A stretch of DNA of 64,000 bases from Acidiphilium multivorum AIU301 (GTDB taxonomy: Bacteria > Pseudomonadota > Alphaproteobacteria > Acetobacterales > Acetobacteraceae). The notes beneath the pieces were generated by a model. The model had not been told where the DNA came from, did not search any database, and worked only from the letters and a program-made list of their open reading frames with translations. Every line of letters begins with the position of its first letter. Positions within the stretch are counted from its first letter, which is position 1. The stretch lies in NCBI RefSeq assembly GCF_000202835.1, contig NC_015186.1:1984001-2048000 (forward strand), written 5' to 3'. Of this stretch, positions 38,000 to 45,959 are shown in pieces. A program made the translations under genes and the position numbers.

Positions 38000-39154
38000 T
38001 CACGCTGCCGAGGTAGAGACATGCGCGGATTTGCGCAAGGCGCGGGCGGCAAGACGCCGATATGCGGCGAGGAAACGGGCGGGCGCGTCGTCCGGCGCGT
38101 TCCAGGGCAACGAGACGCGGATGGCGTTGCCAGCGAGATCGCCGAGGCCCATGGCGGCGAGAACGTGGCTGCTGGCGGCCTTGCCGGAGGAGCAGGCCGA
38201 GCCGGCGGAGACGCGGATGCCGTCGAGATCGAGCGCGATGACCTGGGCTTCGGCGGCAAGGCCGGGCAGGACGAGGCAGGTCGTGTTCGGCAAACGCGGG
38301 GCCCCGGCGCCGGCGATGCGGGCGCCGCAGTCGCGCGCGCCGGCCTCGATCGCATCGCGCAGGGCGGCGAGGCGCGGATCGGGGCATGTGGTTGCGTGGG
38401 CGGCGTCGAGGGCGGCGGCGAAGCCGGCGATGCCGGGCAGGTTGTGGGTGCCGCCGCGGCGGCCGCGCTCCTGCCCGCCGCCGCGGATCAGCGGCGCGAA
38501 GGCGGACGCGGCCTCGGGTGCGAGCAGCAGGGCGCCCACCCCTTTCGGGCCGCCGAGCTTGTGCGCGGAGGTCGCGACGCTGGACGCCCCCTGGGCGAGA
38601 TAATCGGGATCGGCGACGCGGCCGGCGGCCTGCACGGCATCGACATGCAGGCGCGTGCCCTGCGCGGCGCAGAGGGCGGCGATGGCGGCGATGTCGTTGA
38701 GAACGCCGGTTTCGTTGTTCGCCGCCATGACGCAGGCGAGTGCCGGGCGGTGCGCGGCCAGCAGGGCGGCGAAGGCGGTCTGGTCGAGCCGGCCGGCGGC
38801 ATCGACCGGGGCGATGAGGGCGGCGGGGGCGGCGGCGCGCACGGCATCGTGCTCGGTGGCGCCGATCACGATGGCGCCGCCGCCGGCGAGGCCATGGATC
38901 GCCATCGCGTTCGCCTCGGTCGCGCCCGCGCAGAAGACGACGTTTTCCGGCCGGGCGCCGAGGCGTGCGGCAAGGGCGGCGCGGGCGGATTCGAGCAGCT
39001 TGCGCGCGGCCCTGCCATCGGCGTGGACGGAGGCCGGATTGCCGACGAGATCGAAGGCGGCGAGCACCGCCTCGCGGGCTTCGGGGCGCAGCGCCTCGGT
39101 CGCGTTGGCGTCGAGGTAGAGGCCCGGCTCAGCCCCGGGCAACGGGCTCGTCAT
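38000..39154 (-). CDS. Cysteine desulfurase, NifS/IscS type
   Basis: A 384-residue PLP enzyme that removes sulfur from cysteine. The PLP Lys is Lys199 in [11 protein letters not shown]; the persulfide-forming Cys321 sits in [18 protein letters not shown] and [10 protein letters not shown] are family blocks. The ATG at 39154 lies inside the 3' end of cysE (26-bp overlap), so translation is coupled. The short catalytic loop is of group I type. No IscU or IscA is adjacent, so this copy may serve mainly tRNA thiolation through MnmA. Confidence 0.93.
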   Translation of the reverse strand: MTSPLPGAEPGLYLDANATEALRPEAREAVLAAFDLVGNPASVHADGRAARKLLESARAALAARLGARPENVVFCAGATEANAMAIHGLAGGGAIVIGATEHDAVRAAAPAALIAPVDAAGRLDQTAFAALLAAHRPALACVMAANNETGVLNDIAAIAALCAAQGTRLHVDAVQAAGRVADPDYLAQGASSVATSAHKLGGPKGVGALLLAPEAASAFAPLIRGGGQERGRRGGTHNLPGIAGFAAALDAAHATTCPDPRLAALRDAIEAGARDCGARIAGAGAPRLPNTTCLVLPGLAAEAQVIALDLDGIRVSAGSACSSGKAASSHVLAAMGLGDLAGNAIRVSLPWNAPDDAPARFLAAYRRLAARALRKSAHVSTSAA

Positions 39155-39896
39155 GGTCGGTTTCGCGCGGCCCGGCACGATCCGGTTCGCGCCGTTCGGC
39201 ATGCTCCGTTTCGCGCCGTTCGGCATGCTCCGTTTCGCGCCGTTCGGCGCGGGCCATGCGGGCCTCGAGGTCGGTCAGTTCGGTGCGCAGCCGCTCGATC
39301 TCGCCCAGCAGCGGGTCGAGGCAGGGGTCGCAGGGCGTGCCGTAGGGGTCGAAGCGGGGCTTGGGCGGGCGGGTCGCCGAGCCCCGCTCGACCGGGCGGG
39401 CGGGGATGCCGACCACCGTGGTGTTCGCCGGCACGTCGGCCACCACCACGGCGTTGGCGCCGATGCGGGCGTTCTCGCCGATCAGGATGTTGCCCAGCAC
39501 CTTGGCGCCGGCGCCGATGATGACGTTGTTCGCAACCGAGGGATGGCGCTTGCCGCGCTCGCTCGACGTGCCGCCGAGCGTGACCTGATGGTAGAGATAG
39601 ACATCGTCGCCCACTACCGCGGTTTCGCCGATGACCACGCCCATGCCGTGATCGATCATGCAGCGGCGGCCGATCGTTGCCCCCGGATGGATCTCGATGC
39701 CGGTCGCCATGCGGGCGAGATGGGAGATGAACCGACCGGTCAGGCGCAGCCGGCGCTGCCAGAACCAGTGCGCGACGCGGTGCAGCAGGACGGCATGCAG
39801 GCCCGGGTAGCACAGCAGGACCTCAAGATCCGAACGGGCAGCGGGGTCGCGCTGGCGGTAGGCCCGGATGGTCTCACGCAAAAACATGCGGCTCAT
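39129..39896 (-). CDS. cysE: Serine O-acetyltransferase with a repetitive charged tail
   Basis: A 255-residue left-handed beta-helix acyltransferase that makes O-acetylserine for cysteine synthesis. Marks are [62 protein letters not shown] and [18 protein letters not shown]. The last ~70 residues are unusual: a coiled-coil-like [13 protein letters not shown] followed by tandem ERRETEHA repeats encoded by 24-bp repeats. First gene of the cysE-iscS-fdx-mnmA run. The ribosome site before ATG 39896 is weak. Confidence 0.94.
   Translation of the reverse strand: MSRMFLRETIRAYRQRDPAARSDLEVLLCYPGLHAVLLHRVAHWFWQRRLRLTGRFISHLARMATGIEIHPGATIGRRCMIDHGMGVVIGETAVVGDDVYLYHQVTLGGTSSERGKRHPSVANNVIIGAGAKVLGNILIGENARIGANAVVVADVPANTTVVGIPARPVERGSATRPPKPRFDPYGTPCDPCLDPLLGEIERLRTELTDLEARMARAERRETEHAERRETEHAERREPDRAGPRETDHDEPVARG
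39186..39248. repeat. 24-bp in-frame tandem repeat in the cysE 3' end
   Basis: Units at 39186-39209 and 39210-39233 are identical, and a third begins at 39234 and matches for 15 bases. Each unit encodes eight residues (ERRETEHA on the cysE strand), so copy changes keep frame. It lies just upstream of the desulfurase start. Confidence 0.9.
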
Positions 39897-39924
39897 GCGA
39901 CATTTCCGTGGAAAATTTCAATCC

Positions 39925-39943
39925 TATCCACTAATTGTGGATA
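39925..39943. promoter_or_regulatory. Inverted repeat upstream of cysE, candidate operator
   Basis: TATCCAC-TAATT-GTGGATA is a perfect 7-5-7 inverted repeat, 29 bp upstream of the cysE ATG in a locally A/T-rich stretch. Position and symmetry suit a repressor site, for example for an Rrf2-family Fe-S or cysteine sensor, but the binding protein is unknown. Confidence 0.5.
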
Positions 39944-40112
39944 CCCGCGGCGAGATGTGGCGCTGCGGAGCCGGATTGAAAGCACAGGGAGAAACATTTT
40001 TGGCAAGGGCCCGGCCCGGCGAACACGGCGGAACGGCACGGCCCTCCGCTGGCTCTTTGGACTGCCGCATTGAACGGGCCAGACGCGAATCACACGGTTC
40101 ATCCTTACGAGA

Positions 40113-40125
40113 GACAATGATTGTC
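40113..40125. promoter_or_regulatory. GACAAT-G-ATTGTC inverted repeat
   Basis: A perfect 6-1-6 inverted repeat 18 bp before the small open frame at 40144. It could be an operator or a small hairpin; nothing else supports a role. Confidence 0.35.
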
Positions 40126-40143
40126 ACGTTCAGGAGAGTAGGT

Positions 40144-40230
40144 ATGCAGACCGGACCGGTCAATAATGCGCGGATTATGCCTATATACAGTGGTAGCCTA
40201 GTCCGATTTCCCGGATCCGGCGGCACCTGA
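40144..40230 (+). CDS. Possible 28-residue small protein
   Basis: ATG 40144 is preceded by AGGAGAG with 6-base spacing, better than many annotated genes here. The peptide (MQTGPVNNARIMPIYSGSLV...) has no recognised domain and no membrane segment. It ends about 110 bp before the alpha/beta hydrolase gene on the same strand, so it may be a leader peptide or chance. Codon third positions are only moderately G/C-rich. Confidence 0.3.
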   Translation: MQTGPVNNARIMPIYSGSLVRFPGSGGT

Positions 40231-40338
40231 ACGGATTCGCCGAGCGGCCGGGGGGCCGCGTTGACCGGAACCTTCGATATCCGCCCATCCCCGATATCGG
40301 ATGACCTGACGATCGAGTGAGAAAGACCAGACAAGACC

Positions 40339-41004
40339 ATGCCTGAAGTTATGTTTGCCGGGCCGGACGGCCGACTTGAAGGACGCTATCATCACGCCAA
40401 GGACCGCGGCGCGCCGCTTGCCCTCGTGCTGCACCCGCACCCGCTGCATGGCGGGACAATGAACAACCGCATCACCTACACGATGTATCAGGTGTTCCAG
40501 CGCCTCGGCTTCTCGGTGATGCGGTTCAATTTCCGCGGCGTCGGCCGCAGCCAGGGCAGTTATGACGGCGGGATGGGCGAGATCAACGACGCCGCCGCCG
40601 CGCTCGACTGGATGCAGGCGCTGAACCCGGGACATGGCGGGCTGTGGATTTCCGGCTATTCCTTCGGCGCCTTCGTCGGCATGCAGTTGCTGATGCGCCG
40701 GCCGGAAGTGTCGGGCTGGATCAGCGTCGCCCCGCCGGCGGCGCATTACGATTTCGGCTTCCTCGCCCCCTGCCCTTGCGGCGGCCTGATGATCCACGGC
40801 GACGCCGACGAGCTGGTGCCCGAGATTTCGGTGCGCAAGCTGGTGGACAAGCTGAACACGCAGAAGGGTGTCGCCGTCGATTACCGCGTGCTGGAGGGCG
40901 CCGATCACGTGTTCGCCAACCATGCCGACGCGATCGGCCAGGCAGTGGAGGCCTATGTCAGCGGCGAGATCGCCCGCAAGCACATGGCGCTGGCCGCCGA
41001 CTGA
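40339..41004 (+). CDS. Alpha/beta hydrolase
   Basis: A 221-residue compact alpha/beta hydrolase without a lid domain. The oxyanion segment is LHPHPLHGGTMNN, the nucleophile Ser108 lies in GYSFGA, the acid in HGDADELVP and the His in GADHVFANH. Similar CocE/NonD-type short hydrolases are widespread in alphaproteobacteria with unproven substrates. A strong terminator follows at 41031-41061. Confidence 0.87.
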   Translation: MPEVMFAGPDGRLEGRYHHAKDRGAPLALVLHPHPLHGGTMNNRITYTMYQVFQRLGFSVMRFNFRGVGRSQGSYDGGMGEINDAAAALDWMQALNPGHGGLWISGYSFGAFVGMQLLMRRPEVSGWISVAPPAAHYDFGFLAPCPCGGLMIHGDADELVPEISVRKLVDKLNTQKGVAVDYRVLEGADHVFANHADAIGQAVEAYVSGEIARKHMALAAD

Positions 41005-41030
41005 GCCCCTGACCGCGACGCAGTCCGCAA

Positions 41031-41061
41031 CGCCCGGCCCCGCGAGGGACCGGGCGTTTTT
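41031..41061 (+). terminator. Rho-independent terminator after alpha/beta hydrolase
   Basis: Stem CGCCCGG (41031-41037) pairs with CCGGGCG (41050-41056) around a G+C-rich loop that can extend the stem, followed by five T (41057-41061). The convergent DeoR-type gene ends at the last T. Confidence 0.85.
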
Positions 41062-41858
41062 CATGGGGCGCCGGAAGCCGGCCCCGAATCGGCAACATGA
41101 AGTTCGATTCCGAGCGTGCCGATCAGCGCGGCGATCGGCGGCGGCGGCGGCTGGTCGGTATAGAGGGCGGAAACCTGCGCGAGCGTGCCGATCCGCACCA
41201 TCGCCGGACGGCCGAATTTCGAATGGTCGGTCACCAGCACGACACGGCGGGCATTGCGGATGATCGCCTGCGAACAGATCACCTCGTCCATGTCGAAATC
41301 GTAGAGCGCGCCGTCGGCATCGATGCCGGAGACACCGATGATGCCGATATCGACGCGGAACCGGTCGAACATGTCGCGGGTGGCCTGGCCGGTGATGCCG
41401 CCATCGCGGTTGCGCACCATGCCGCCGGCGACGATGACGCGGAAATCGGTGTCCTCGCTCATGATCCGCGCGACGTTGAGGTTGTTGGTAATCACCGAAA
41501 GGTCGTGATGGCCGAGCAGGGCGCGGGCCACCTGCTCCGTTGTCGAACCGATATTGATGAAAAGCGAGGCGTGTTCGGGAATGTCCGCCGCCACCATGTC
41601 GGCGATGCGCTGCTTCGCCTCGAGATGCACGACGCGGCGGCGCTGGTATTCCATGTTCTCGACGCTGGAGGGCAGGCCGGCGCCGCCGCGATAGCGGCTG
41701 AGCTTGCCGTCCGCCGCGAGGGCATTGAGATCCCGGCGGATGGTCTGCACCGTCACGTCGAAGTGGCGGGCCAGCGCCTCGATGGTCTGAAATCCGTTCG
41801 AGCCGACCAGGGCGACGATTTCGGCCCGCCGGCTGATGGATGCGGAATTGTCCGACAC
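41061..41858 (-). CDS. DeoR/GlpR-family transcriptional regulator
   Basis: A 265-residue regulator. The N-terminal DeoR HTH is RRAEIVALVGSNGFQTIEALARHFDVTVQTIRRDL; the C-terminal DeoRC sensor has INIGSTTEQVARALLGHHDLSVITNNLNVA and GIIGVSGIDADGALYDFDMDE. The fold senses phosphorylated sugars or polyols; GlpR-like glycerol-3-phosphate sensing is plausible. It stands alone with no sugar or glycerol operon beside it, so targets are elsewhere. Confidence 0.9.
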   Translation of the reverse strand: MSDNSASISRRAEIVALVGSNGFQTIEALARHFDVTVQTIRRDLNALAADGKLSRYRGGAGLPSSVENMEYQRRRVVHLEAKQRIADMVAADIPEHASLFINIGSTTEQVARALLGHHDLSVITNNLNVARIMSEDTDFRVIVAGGMVRNRDGGITGQATRDMFDRFRVDIGIIGVSGIDADGALYDFDMDEVICSQAIIRNARRVVLVTDHSKFGRPAMVRIGTLAQVSALYTDQPPPPPIAALIGTLGIELHVADSGPASGAP

Positions 41859-42032
41859 GCGCTTCCCCCTGTTTCAGGCGCGATGCCGGCCGGCCGGCTT
41901 TCGCTTGCGAACATCATTGGAGCACGGCGGATCAAAACGCAACCATCGTCCCGCATCCAGCACTTTCCGACCCTGAAGGATCGGATGCCGTGCCTTATCA
42001 TGTTGACAATCAGAGCGGCGGTTCACGGAGAC

Positions 42033-42061
42033 AAAAAAACCCGGCGGACAGTGCCGCCGGG
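42033..42061 (-). terminator. Rho-independent terminator of the MucR-family gene
   Basis: Stem CCCGGCGG (42040-42047) and CCGCCGGG (42054-42061) with a 6-nt loop, followed on the minus strand by seven T (42039-42033). It begins 37 bases after the stop. Confidence 0.9.
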
Positions 42062-42097
42062 TCGATTTCGTCCGGAGAACCGGAAGCAGGGCGGCGG

Positions 42098-42547
42098 TCA
42101 GTCGCCCTTCTTGCTCCGGGGCGAGCCGGAAGCGGGCGCCTGGCTCGCGGGCTTGGTGCCGAGGCCGATCTTCTTGGCAAGGTTGGAGCGCTGCTTCGCA
42201 TAGGCGGGCGCGACCATCGGATAGTCGTTCGCAAGGCCCCAGCGTTCACGATACTGTTCAGGCGTCAGATTATAGGCCGACTTCAGATGGCGGCGAAGCA
42301 TCTTGAGCTTCTTTCCGTCTTCGAGACAGATAATGTAGTCGTTGAAGACTGACTTCTTCGGATTGACAGCCGGTTCCAGCGGCGGCGGCGGTTCCTCGAC
42401 TGGCTGCTCGGTGCCGCTGAGGCTCTGATAGACATCCCGGATGAGCGCCGGCAGCATTTCGGCGGAAACCGAATTGTGCGATACATGCGCCGACACGATC
42501 TGCGCCGTCAGTTGAAGGAGTTGCTGGTTATCCTGGCTCTCCGGCAT
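42098..42547 (-). CDS. MucR/Ros-family transcriptional regulator with atypical zinc-finger ligands
   Basis: A 149-residue member of the MucR/Ros family: N-terminal LLQLTAQIVSAHVSHNSVSAEMLPALI, then YIICLEDGKKLKMLRRHLKS and NLTPEQYRERWGL. The prokaryotic zinc-finger positions read Cys74, Asp77 (in place of the second Cys) and His87, while the final His expected around residues 91-92 is absent (AY). Zinc-free members of this family are known, so the fold may not need metal. Such regulators are global, H-NS-like repressors of exopolysaccharide, motility and cell-cycle genes. AAAGGA lies 7 bases before ATG 42547. Confidence 0.9.
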   Translation of the reverse strand: MPESQDNQQLLQLTAQIVSAHVSHNSVSAEMLPALIRDVYQSLSGTEQPVEEPPPPLEPAVNPKKSVFNDYIICLEDGKKLKMLRRHLKSAYNLTPEQYRERWGLANDYPMVAPAYAKQRSNLAKKIGLGTKPASQAPASGSPRSKKGD

Positions 42548-42706
42548 GATTTGTCCTTTTATGAAGTCAAAAACAATGTTGAACTTCCGGCTGATTTGGA
42601 ACATTTCCGGATGAATTGCAAGAATTTGCCGCAAAAAATCGTCCGAAAGGAGCAGGTAATTCGGGTAACAACTGTTCCATTTTTTGTGCATGATTAGGAA
42701 ACGGTA

Positions 42707-42970
42707 ATGCAGGACACGAAAATCATGGAACTCCCCGCCCATGACAGGGCAATCGACATTACTGCCGAAACCTGTCCGATGACTTACGTGCGCACGCGAC
42801 TCGCGCTCGATTCGATGGCGGCGGGCGAGGTTTTGCTGGTCCGGCTGCGCGGCGCGGAGCCGCGGGCGAATGTTCCCCGCGCGGCGTCCGACCAGGGTCA
42901 CGACCTGCTCGACATGATCGATCTGCCGGATGGCAGCGCTATTCTGGTGATCCGGAAAGCCGAAGACTGA
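42707..42970 (+). CDS. TusA-like sulfurtransferase
   Basis: An 87-residue SirA/TusA-fold protein: DITAETCPMTYVRTRLALDSMAAGEVLLVRL. The persulfide Cys23 is present, but the usual CPxP is CPMT. It probably carries sulfur between partners, perhaps linked to the cysteine desulfurase encoded 4 kb away. AGGAAACG precedes the start. It is divergent from the MucR-type gene and its 3' end overlaps rimI by 32 bp. Confidence 0.85.
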   Translation: MQDTKIMELPAHDRAIDITAETCPMTYVRTRLALDSMAAGEVLLVRLRGAEPRANVPRAASDQGHDLLDMIDLPDGSAILVIRKAED

Positions 42971-43385
42971 ACAGAAGGGCATCGCGCCCGGCGCCATAGT
43001 AATCGCGCCGGCGGCCGGCGGCGATGAAGCCGGCGGCGCGGTAGAGGGCGATGGCCGCGGCGTTATCGGCCTCGACCTCGAGGAACACGGTTTCGGCCCC
43101 GCGCGCCCGCGCCGCGGCGAGGGCGACGGTGAGCAGCGCGCGGGCAAGGCCGCAGCGGCGGGCCGGCGGGGCGACGCCGATGGTGAGGATTTCGGCCTCG
43201 CCGGCGACGGCGCGGGCGATGACGAGACCGCCGGCGGGGTCGAGAAAGCCGAAGGTCGTCGGATTGTCGAGCAGGGCGGCGAAGGCGGAGCCTGGCCACG
43301 GGTCGTCCGGAAAGGCGGCTTCGTGGAGGGCGGCCAGGGCTTCGGCGTGGACCCGGTTGACGGGCGCCGGGCCGGAGCCGTTCAC
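42939..43385 (-). CDS. rimI: Ribosomal protein S18-alanine N-acetyltransferase-type GNAT
   Basis: A 148-residue GNAT acetyltransferase. Acetyl-CoA motif A is VAPPARRCGLARALLTVAL and the AETVFLEVEADNAAAIALYRAAGF block is typical of RimI. It lies directly after tsaB with a 4-bp overlap, the usual tsaB-rimI pairing. The 3' end overlaps the convergent TusA-like gene. Confidence 0.9.
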   Translation of the reverse strand: MNGSGPAPVNRVHAEALAALHEAAFPDDPWPGSAFAALLDNPTTFGFLDPAGGLVIARAVAGEAEILTIGVAPPARRCGLARALLTVALAAARARGAETVFLEVEADNAAAIALYRAAGFIAAGRRRDYYGAGRDALLFSLRLSGSPE

Positions 43386-44053
43386 GGGCGCGGGGGCGGA
43401 CGCAGGCCGCCGGCGGGCAGGCGCGCCTCGGGCGGGTCGACATAGAGCGGCTGGGCCGGGCGCGGCGCCAGCCCGGCGGCGAGGCGCCGGCGCAGGGCGG
43501 TGGCGATGCCGCCGATGGCGCAGGCGCGCAGGCCAGTCAGCAGGACGTCGTGACCGCGCGCGGCGAGACGGGCGGCGGCCTCGGCGGCGCGGTCGCCGGC
43601 GAGGGCGACCGGACCGTCCGGCGAGGGCAGATCGGCGTCGTCGAAGGCGGCGGCCACACCGTCGCGTTCCAGGAAGACGCGGCCACGCCGCGCCGCGGTG
43701 ACGACCCAGAGCTTTCGGGCAAGATCGGGCAGCATCGCCGCCATCGCCTCGCCCACGGTGACGCCGTGGACCGGAATGCCGGCGGCGAGGCTGATTCCCT
43801 GCGCAAGGGCCAGGGAAGCGCGCAGGCCGGTGAAGCTGCCGGGGCCGATGGTGACAGCGATGCCGTCGAGGCCGGCGGCGGGCTGTCCCGCCTCGGCGAG
43901 GCAGTCCGCCGCCCAGACCGGCAGCAAATCGGCAAGGCCGGTCTCGGGCGCGCCCTCGCGGGCGGCGAGAACCTGTTCGCCCGCGATCACGCCGACATGG
44001 GCGCGCTTCAGCGCGGCATCGAGCACCAGCAGGCGCGCGGCGGGCGGCGCCAT
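43382..44053 (-). CDS. tsaB: tRNA threonylcarbamoyladenosine biosynthesis protein TsaB
   Basis: A 223-residue ASKHA-fold protein needed for t6A37 in tRNAs with TsaC, D and E. LLVLDAALKRAHVGVI and IAVTIGPGSFTGLRASLALAQGISLA are the family blocks. ATG 44053 is 1 bp from the upstream nitroreductase stop, so the three genes (nitroreductase-tsaB-rimI) look co-transcribed. Confidence 0.94.
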   Translation of the reverse strand: MAPPAARLLVLDAALKRAHVGVIAGEQVLAAREGAPETGLADLLPVWAADCLAEAGQPAAGLDGIAVTIGPGSFTGLRASLALAQGISLAAGIPVHGVTVGEAMAAMLPDLARKLWVVTAARRGRVFLERDGVAAAFDDADLPSPDGPVALAGDRAAEAAARLAARGHDVLLTGLRACAIGGIATALRRRLAAGLAPRPAQPLYVDPPEARLPAGGLRPPPRP

Positions 44054-44054
44054 C

Positions 44055-44639
44055 TCAGAGCAGGACGCAGGCTTCGTCGAATTCGAGGCGCGGGGCGCGG
44101 GGGAACGGGTCGTCTTTCTGGCCGTGGCCGAGATTGACGAGGAAATTCGAACGCCATCCCTGTTCGGAAAGGAAAATCTGGTCGACTTTCGCCTTGTCGA
44201 AACCGGACATCGGCCCGCAATCGAGCCCGAGGGCACGCGCGGCCATGATGAGATAGGCACCTTGCAGCGTGCCGTTGCGGAAGGCGGTTTCCTCGGCGAG
44301 GTCGGGGTTGCCGGCGAACCAGGCGCGGGCATCGGCGTGCGGGAAAAGCTTCGGCAGGTTCTCGTAGAATTGCGGATCGTGCGCGACGATGACGGTGACC
44401 GGCGCGGCCATCGTCTTCTCGATATTGCCGGGGTTGAGGGCGGGTTTCAGCCGCTCGCGCGATTCCGCGCTGCGCAGGAAGAGGAAGCGCGCGGGCGAGC
44501 AGTTGGCCGAGGTGGGGCCGTTCTTCAGCAGGTCGTAGAGCTGGTGAAGGGTTTCGTCCGGCACCGGGTCGGCCGTCCAGGCGGATTTGGTGCGGGCGGT
44601 GCGGAACAGCGCGTCGAGCGCGCCGTCATCGAGCGTCAT
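44055..44639 (-). CDS. Nitroreductase-family protein (RutE/malonic semialdehyde reductase type)
   Basis: A 194-residue FMN-dependent reductase. [37 protein letters not shown] and the [25 protein letters not shown] block match the RutE/YcdI subgroup, which reduces malonic semialdehyde to 3-hydroxypropionate in pyrimidine breakdown. No rut genes are near, so it may instead be a general nitro- or aldehyde reductase. Confidence 0.87.
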   Translation of the reverse strand: MTLDDGALDALFRTARTKSAWTADPVPDETLHQLYDLLKNGPTSANCSPARFLFLRSAESRERLKPALNPGNIEKTMAAPVTVIVAHDPQFYENLPKLFPHADARAWFAGNPDLAEETAFRNGTLQGAYLIMAARALGLDCGPMSGFDKAKVDQIFLSEQGWRSNFLVNLGHGQKDDPFPRAPRLEFDEACVLL

Positions 44640-44681
44640 GCGGACTCTCCGTTCAGCTGGGGGACGGCGGGGATCGCCGGC

Positions 44682-45239
44682 TCAGGCCATCACCTGCCGG
44701 ACCGACTTCACTTCGGGCACGTAATGCTTGAGCAGGTTCTCGATACCCATCTTGAGCGTCGCCGTCGAGGACGGGCAGCCGGAGCAGGCCCCCTGCATGT
44801 GCAGCGAGACGATGCCGTCGCGGAAGCCGCGGAAGACGATGTCGCCGCCATCGCCGGCGACCGCCGGGCGGACCCGCATGTCGAGCAGTTCCTTGATCTG
44901 GTCGGCAATCTCGCGGTCGGCCGGATCGACGTCCTCGTCCACCTCGGCCTGGGCGCCGGCCATGACCGGGCGGCCGGAGAGATAATGCTCCATGATCGCG
45001 CCGAGCACCTGCGGCTTGAGGGAGGTCCATTCGGTGCCTTCATCGCGGGTGACGGAGACGAAATCGGCGCCGAGGAAGACGCGGACGACGCCCGGCAGCG
45101 CGAACAGCGCCTCGGCCAGCGGGCTCGCGGCGGCGGCATCGGCGGAGTCGAAATCGGCCGAGCCCTGGCCGAGCACCTCGCGGCCGGGGAGGAATTTCAG
45201 CGTGGCCGGATTGGGGGTGACATCGGTTTCGATGAACAT
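44682..45239 (-). CDS. NifU-like Fe-S cluster carrier (Nfu)
   Basis: A 185-residue protein: N-terminal Nfu_N domain starting MFIETDVTPNPATLKFLPG and C-terminal NifU domain with IKELLDMRVRPAVAGDGGDI and the cluster-binding Cys152-Cys155 (ACSGCPSS). It delivers [4Fe-4S] clusters to target enzymes. ATG 45239 fits the family start; the longer open frame does not. It is divergent from the Spy/CpxP-like gene with about 200 bp between. Confidence 0.94.
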   Translation of the reverse strand: MFIETDVTPNPATLKFLPGREVLGQGSADFDSADAAAASPLAEALFALPGVVRVFLGADFVSVTRDEGTEWTSLKPQVLGAIMEHYLSGRPVMAGAQAEVDEDVDPADREIADQIKELLDMRVRPAVAGDGGDIVFRGFRDGIVSLHMQGACSGCPSSTATLKMGIENLLKHYVPEVKSVRQVMA

Positions 45240-45443
45240 GGAAGACACTCCGTATTTCAAACCGGACCTGTGCGGTCCTTTCGGCACAACATCGTCCCGA
45301 TCGGGGCAAAGGACAAGGGGGGCTGACGCAGGGCAAAACCGCGGATGAATTCGGCGTAGGCCATGATTCCGACACGGCGGCGCCAGCATCGCGTCATGAA
45401 ACGCAGGCTAAGGCGGAGCGGTTCAACCAACCGGAGTTCCGAC

Positions 45444-45950
45444 ATGAAGCCGATCCGCTCCCTCCGCGCCCACGCCCCCGCCGCCTTGCTGGCCGCGACC
45501 ATGGCCGGCGCCTCGATCGCCGCCCTCGCCCTGCCCCATGCGCGCGCCGCAACCCCCGAGACCAAGACCACGACGGCGGCCGCCCCGCATTCGCCCGTGC
45601 TCAAGCATGTCGATCACCGGCTGGCGGCGCTGAAGACGAAACTCGGCATCACCAAGGCCGAGCAGGCGGCCTGGCATGGCTTCGCCCAGGTCTCGCGCGA
45701 CAACGCGACCTCGATCGCCGCCCTCTACCAGAGCCGGGCCGCGCATCTCGCCACGATGAACGCGGTGCAGAACATGGAGTCCTTCGCCGCGATCCAGGCG
45801 AAGCAGGCGGACAACATGAACAAGCTGACCGCCGCGTTCCAGACGCTCTACACGAAGCTGGACGCCACGCAGCAGAAGAAGGTGGACGCGATGTTCCGCG
45901 CCTATGCGAAGCGGCACCTCGAACACCGGAAGCTGCGCGCGAAGGGGTGA
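45444..45950 (+). CDS. Spy/CpxP-family periplasmic protein (LTxxQ-like)
   Basis: A 168-residue exported, helix-rich protein. The signal peptide spans ~1-33 (ARAAT). The mature part contains LKTKLGITKAEQAAWHGFAQ and YTKLDATQQKKVDAMF, degenerate LTxxQ motifs of Spy/CpxP-like chaperones. Several Met and Lys residues line the helices. It may protect periplasmic proteins or sense envelope stress. GGAG lies 8 bases before the ATG. Confidence 0.78.
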   Translation: MKPIRSLRAHAPAALLAATMAGASIAALALPHARAATPETKTTTAAAPHSPVLKHVDHRLAALKTKLGITKAEQAAWHGFAQVSRDNATSIAALYQSRAAHLATMNAVQNMESFAAIQAKQADNMNKLTAAFQTLYTKLDATQQKKVDAMFRAYAKRHLEHRKLRAKG

Positions 45951-45959
45951 GCTCCCCCG

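Larger units (their letters stand above)
39897..40338. other. Divergent control region between cysE operon and hydrolase gene
   Basis: About 440 bp with no recognised gene. It contains a 7-5-7 inverted repeat at 39925-39943, a 6-1-6 inverted repeat at 40113-40125, and a 28-codon open frame with a good ribosome site at 40144-40230. No iscR-like regulator gene is present. Confidence 0.6.

Noticed and set aside
39897-40338. An iscR-like regulator gene upstream of the cysE run
   Set aside because: No frame in the gap shows an Rrf2 HTH or the Cys ligands; only a possible 28-codon frame is present.
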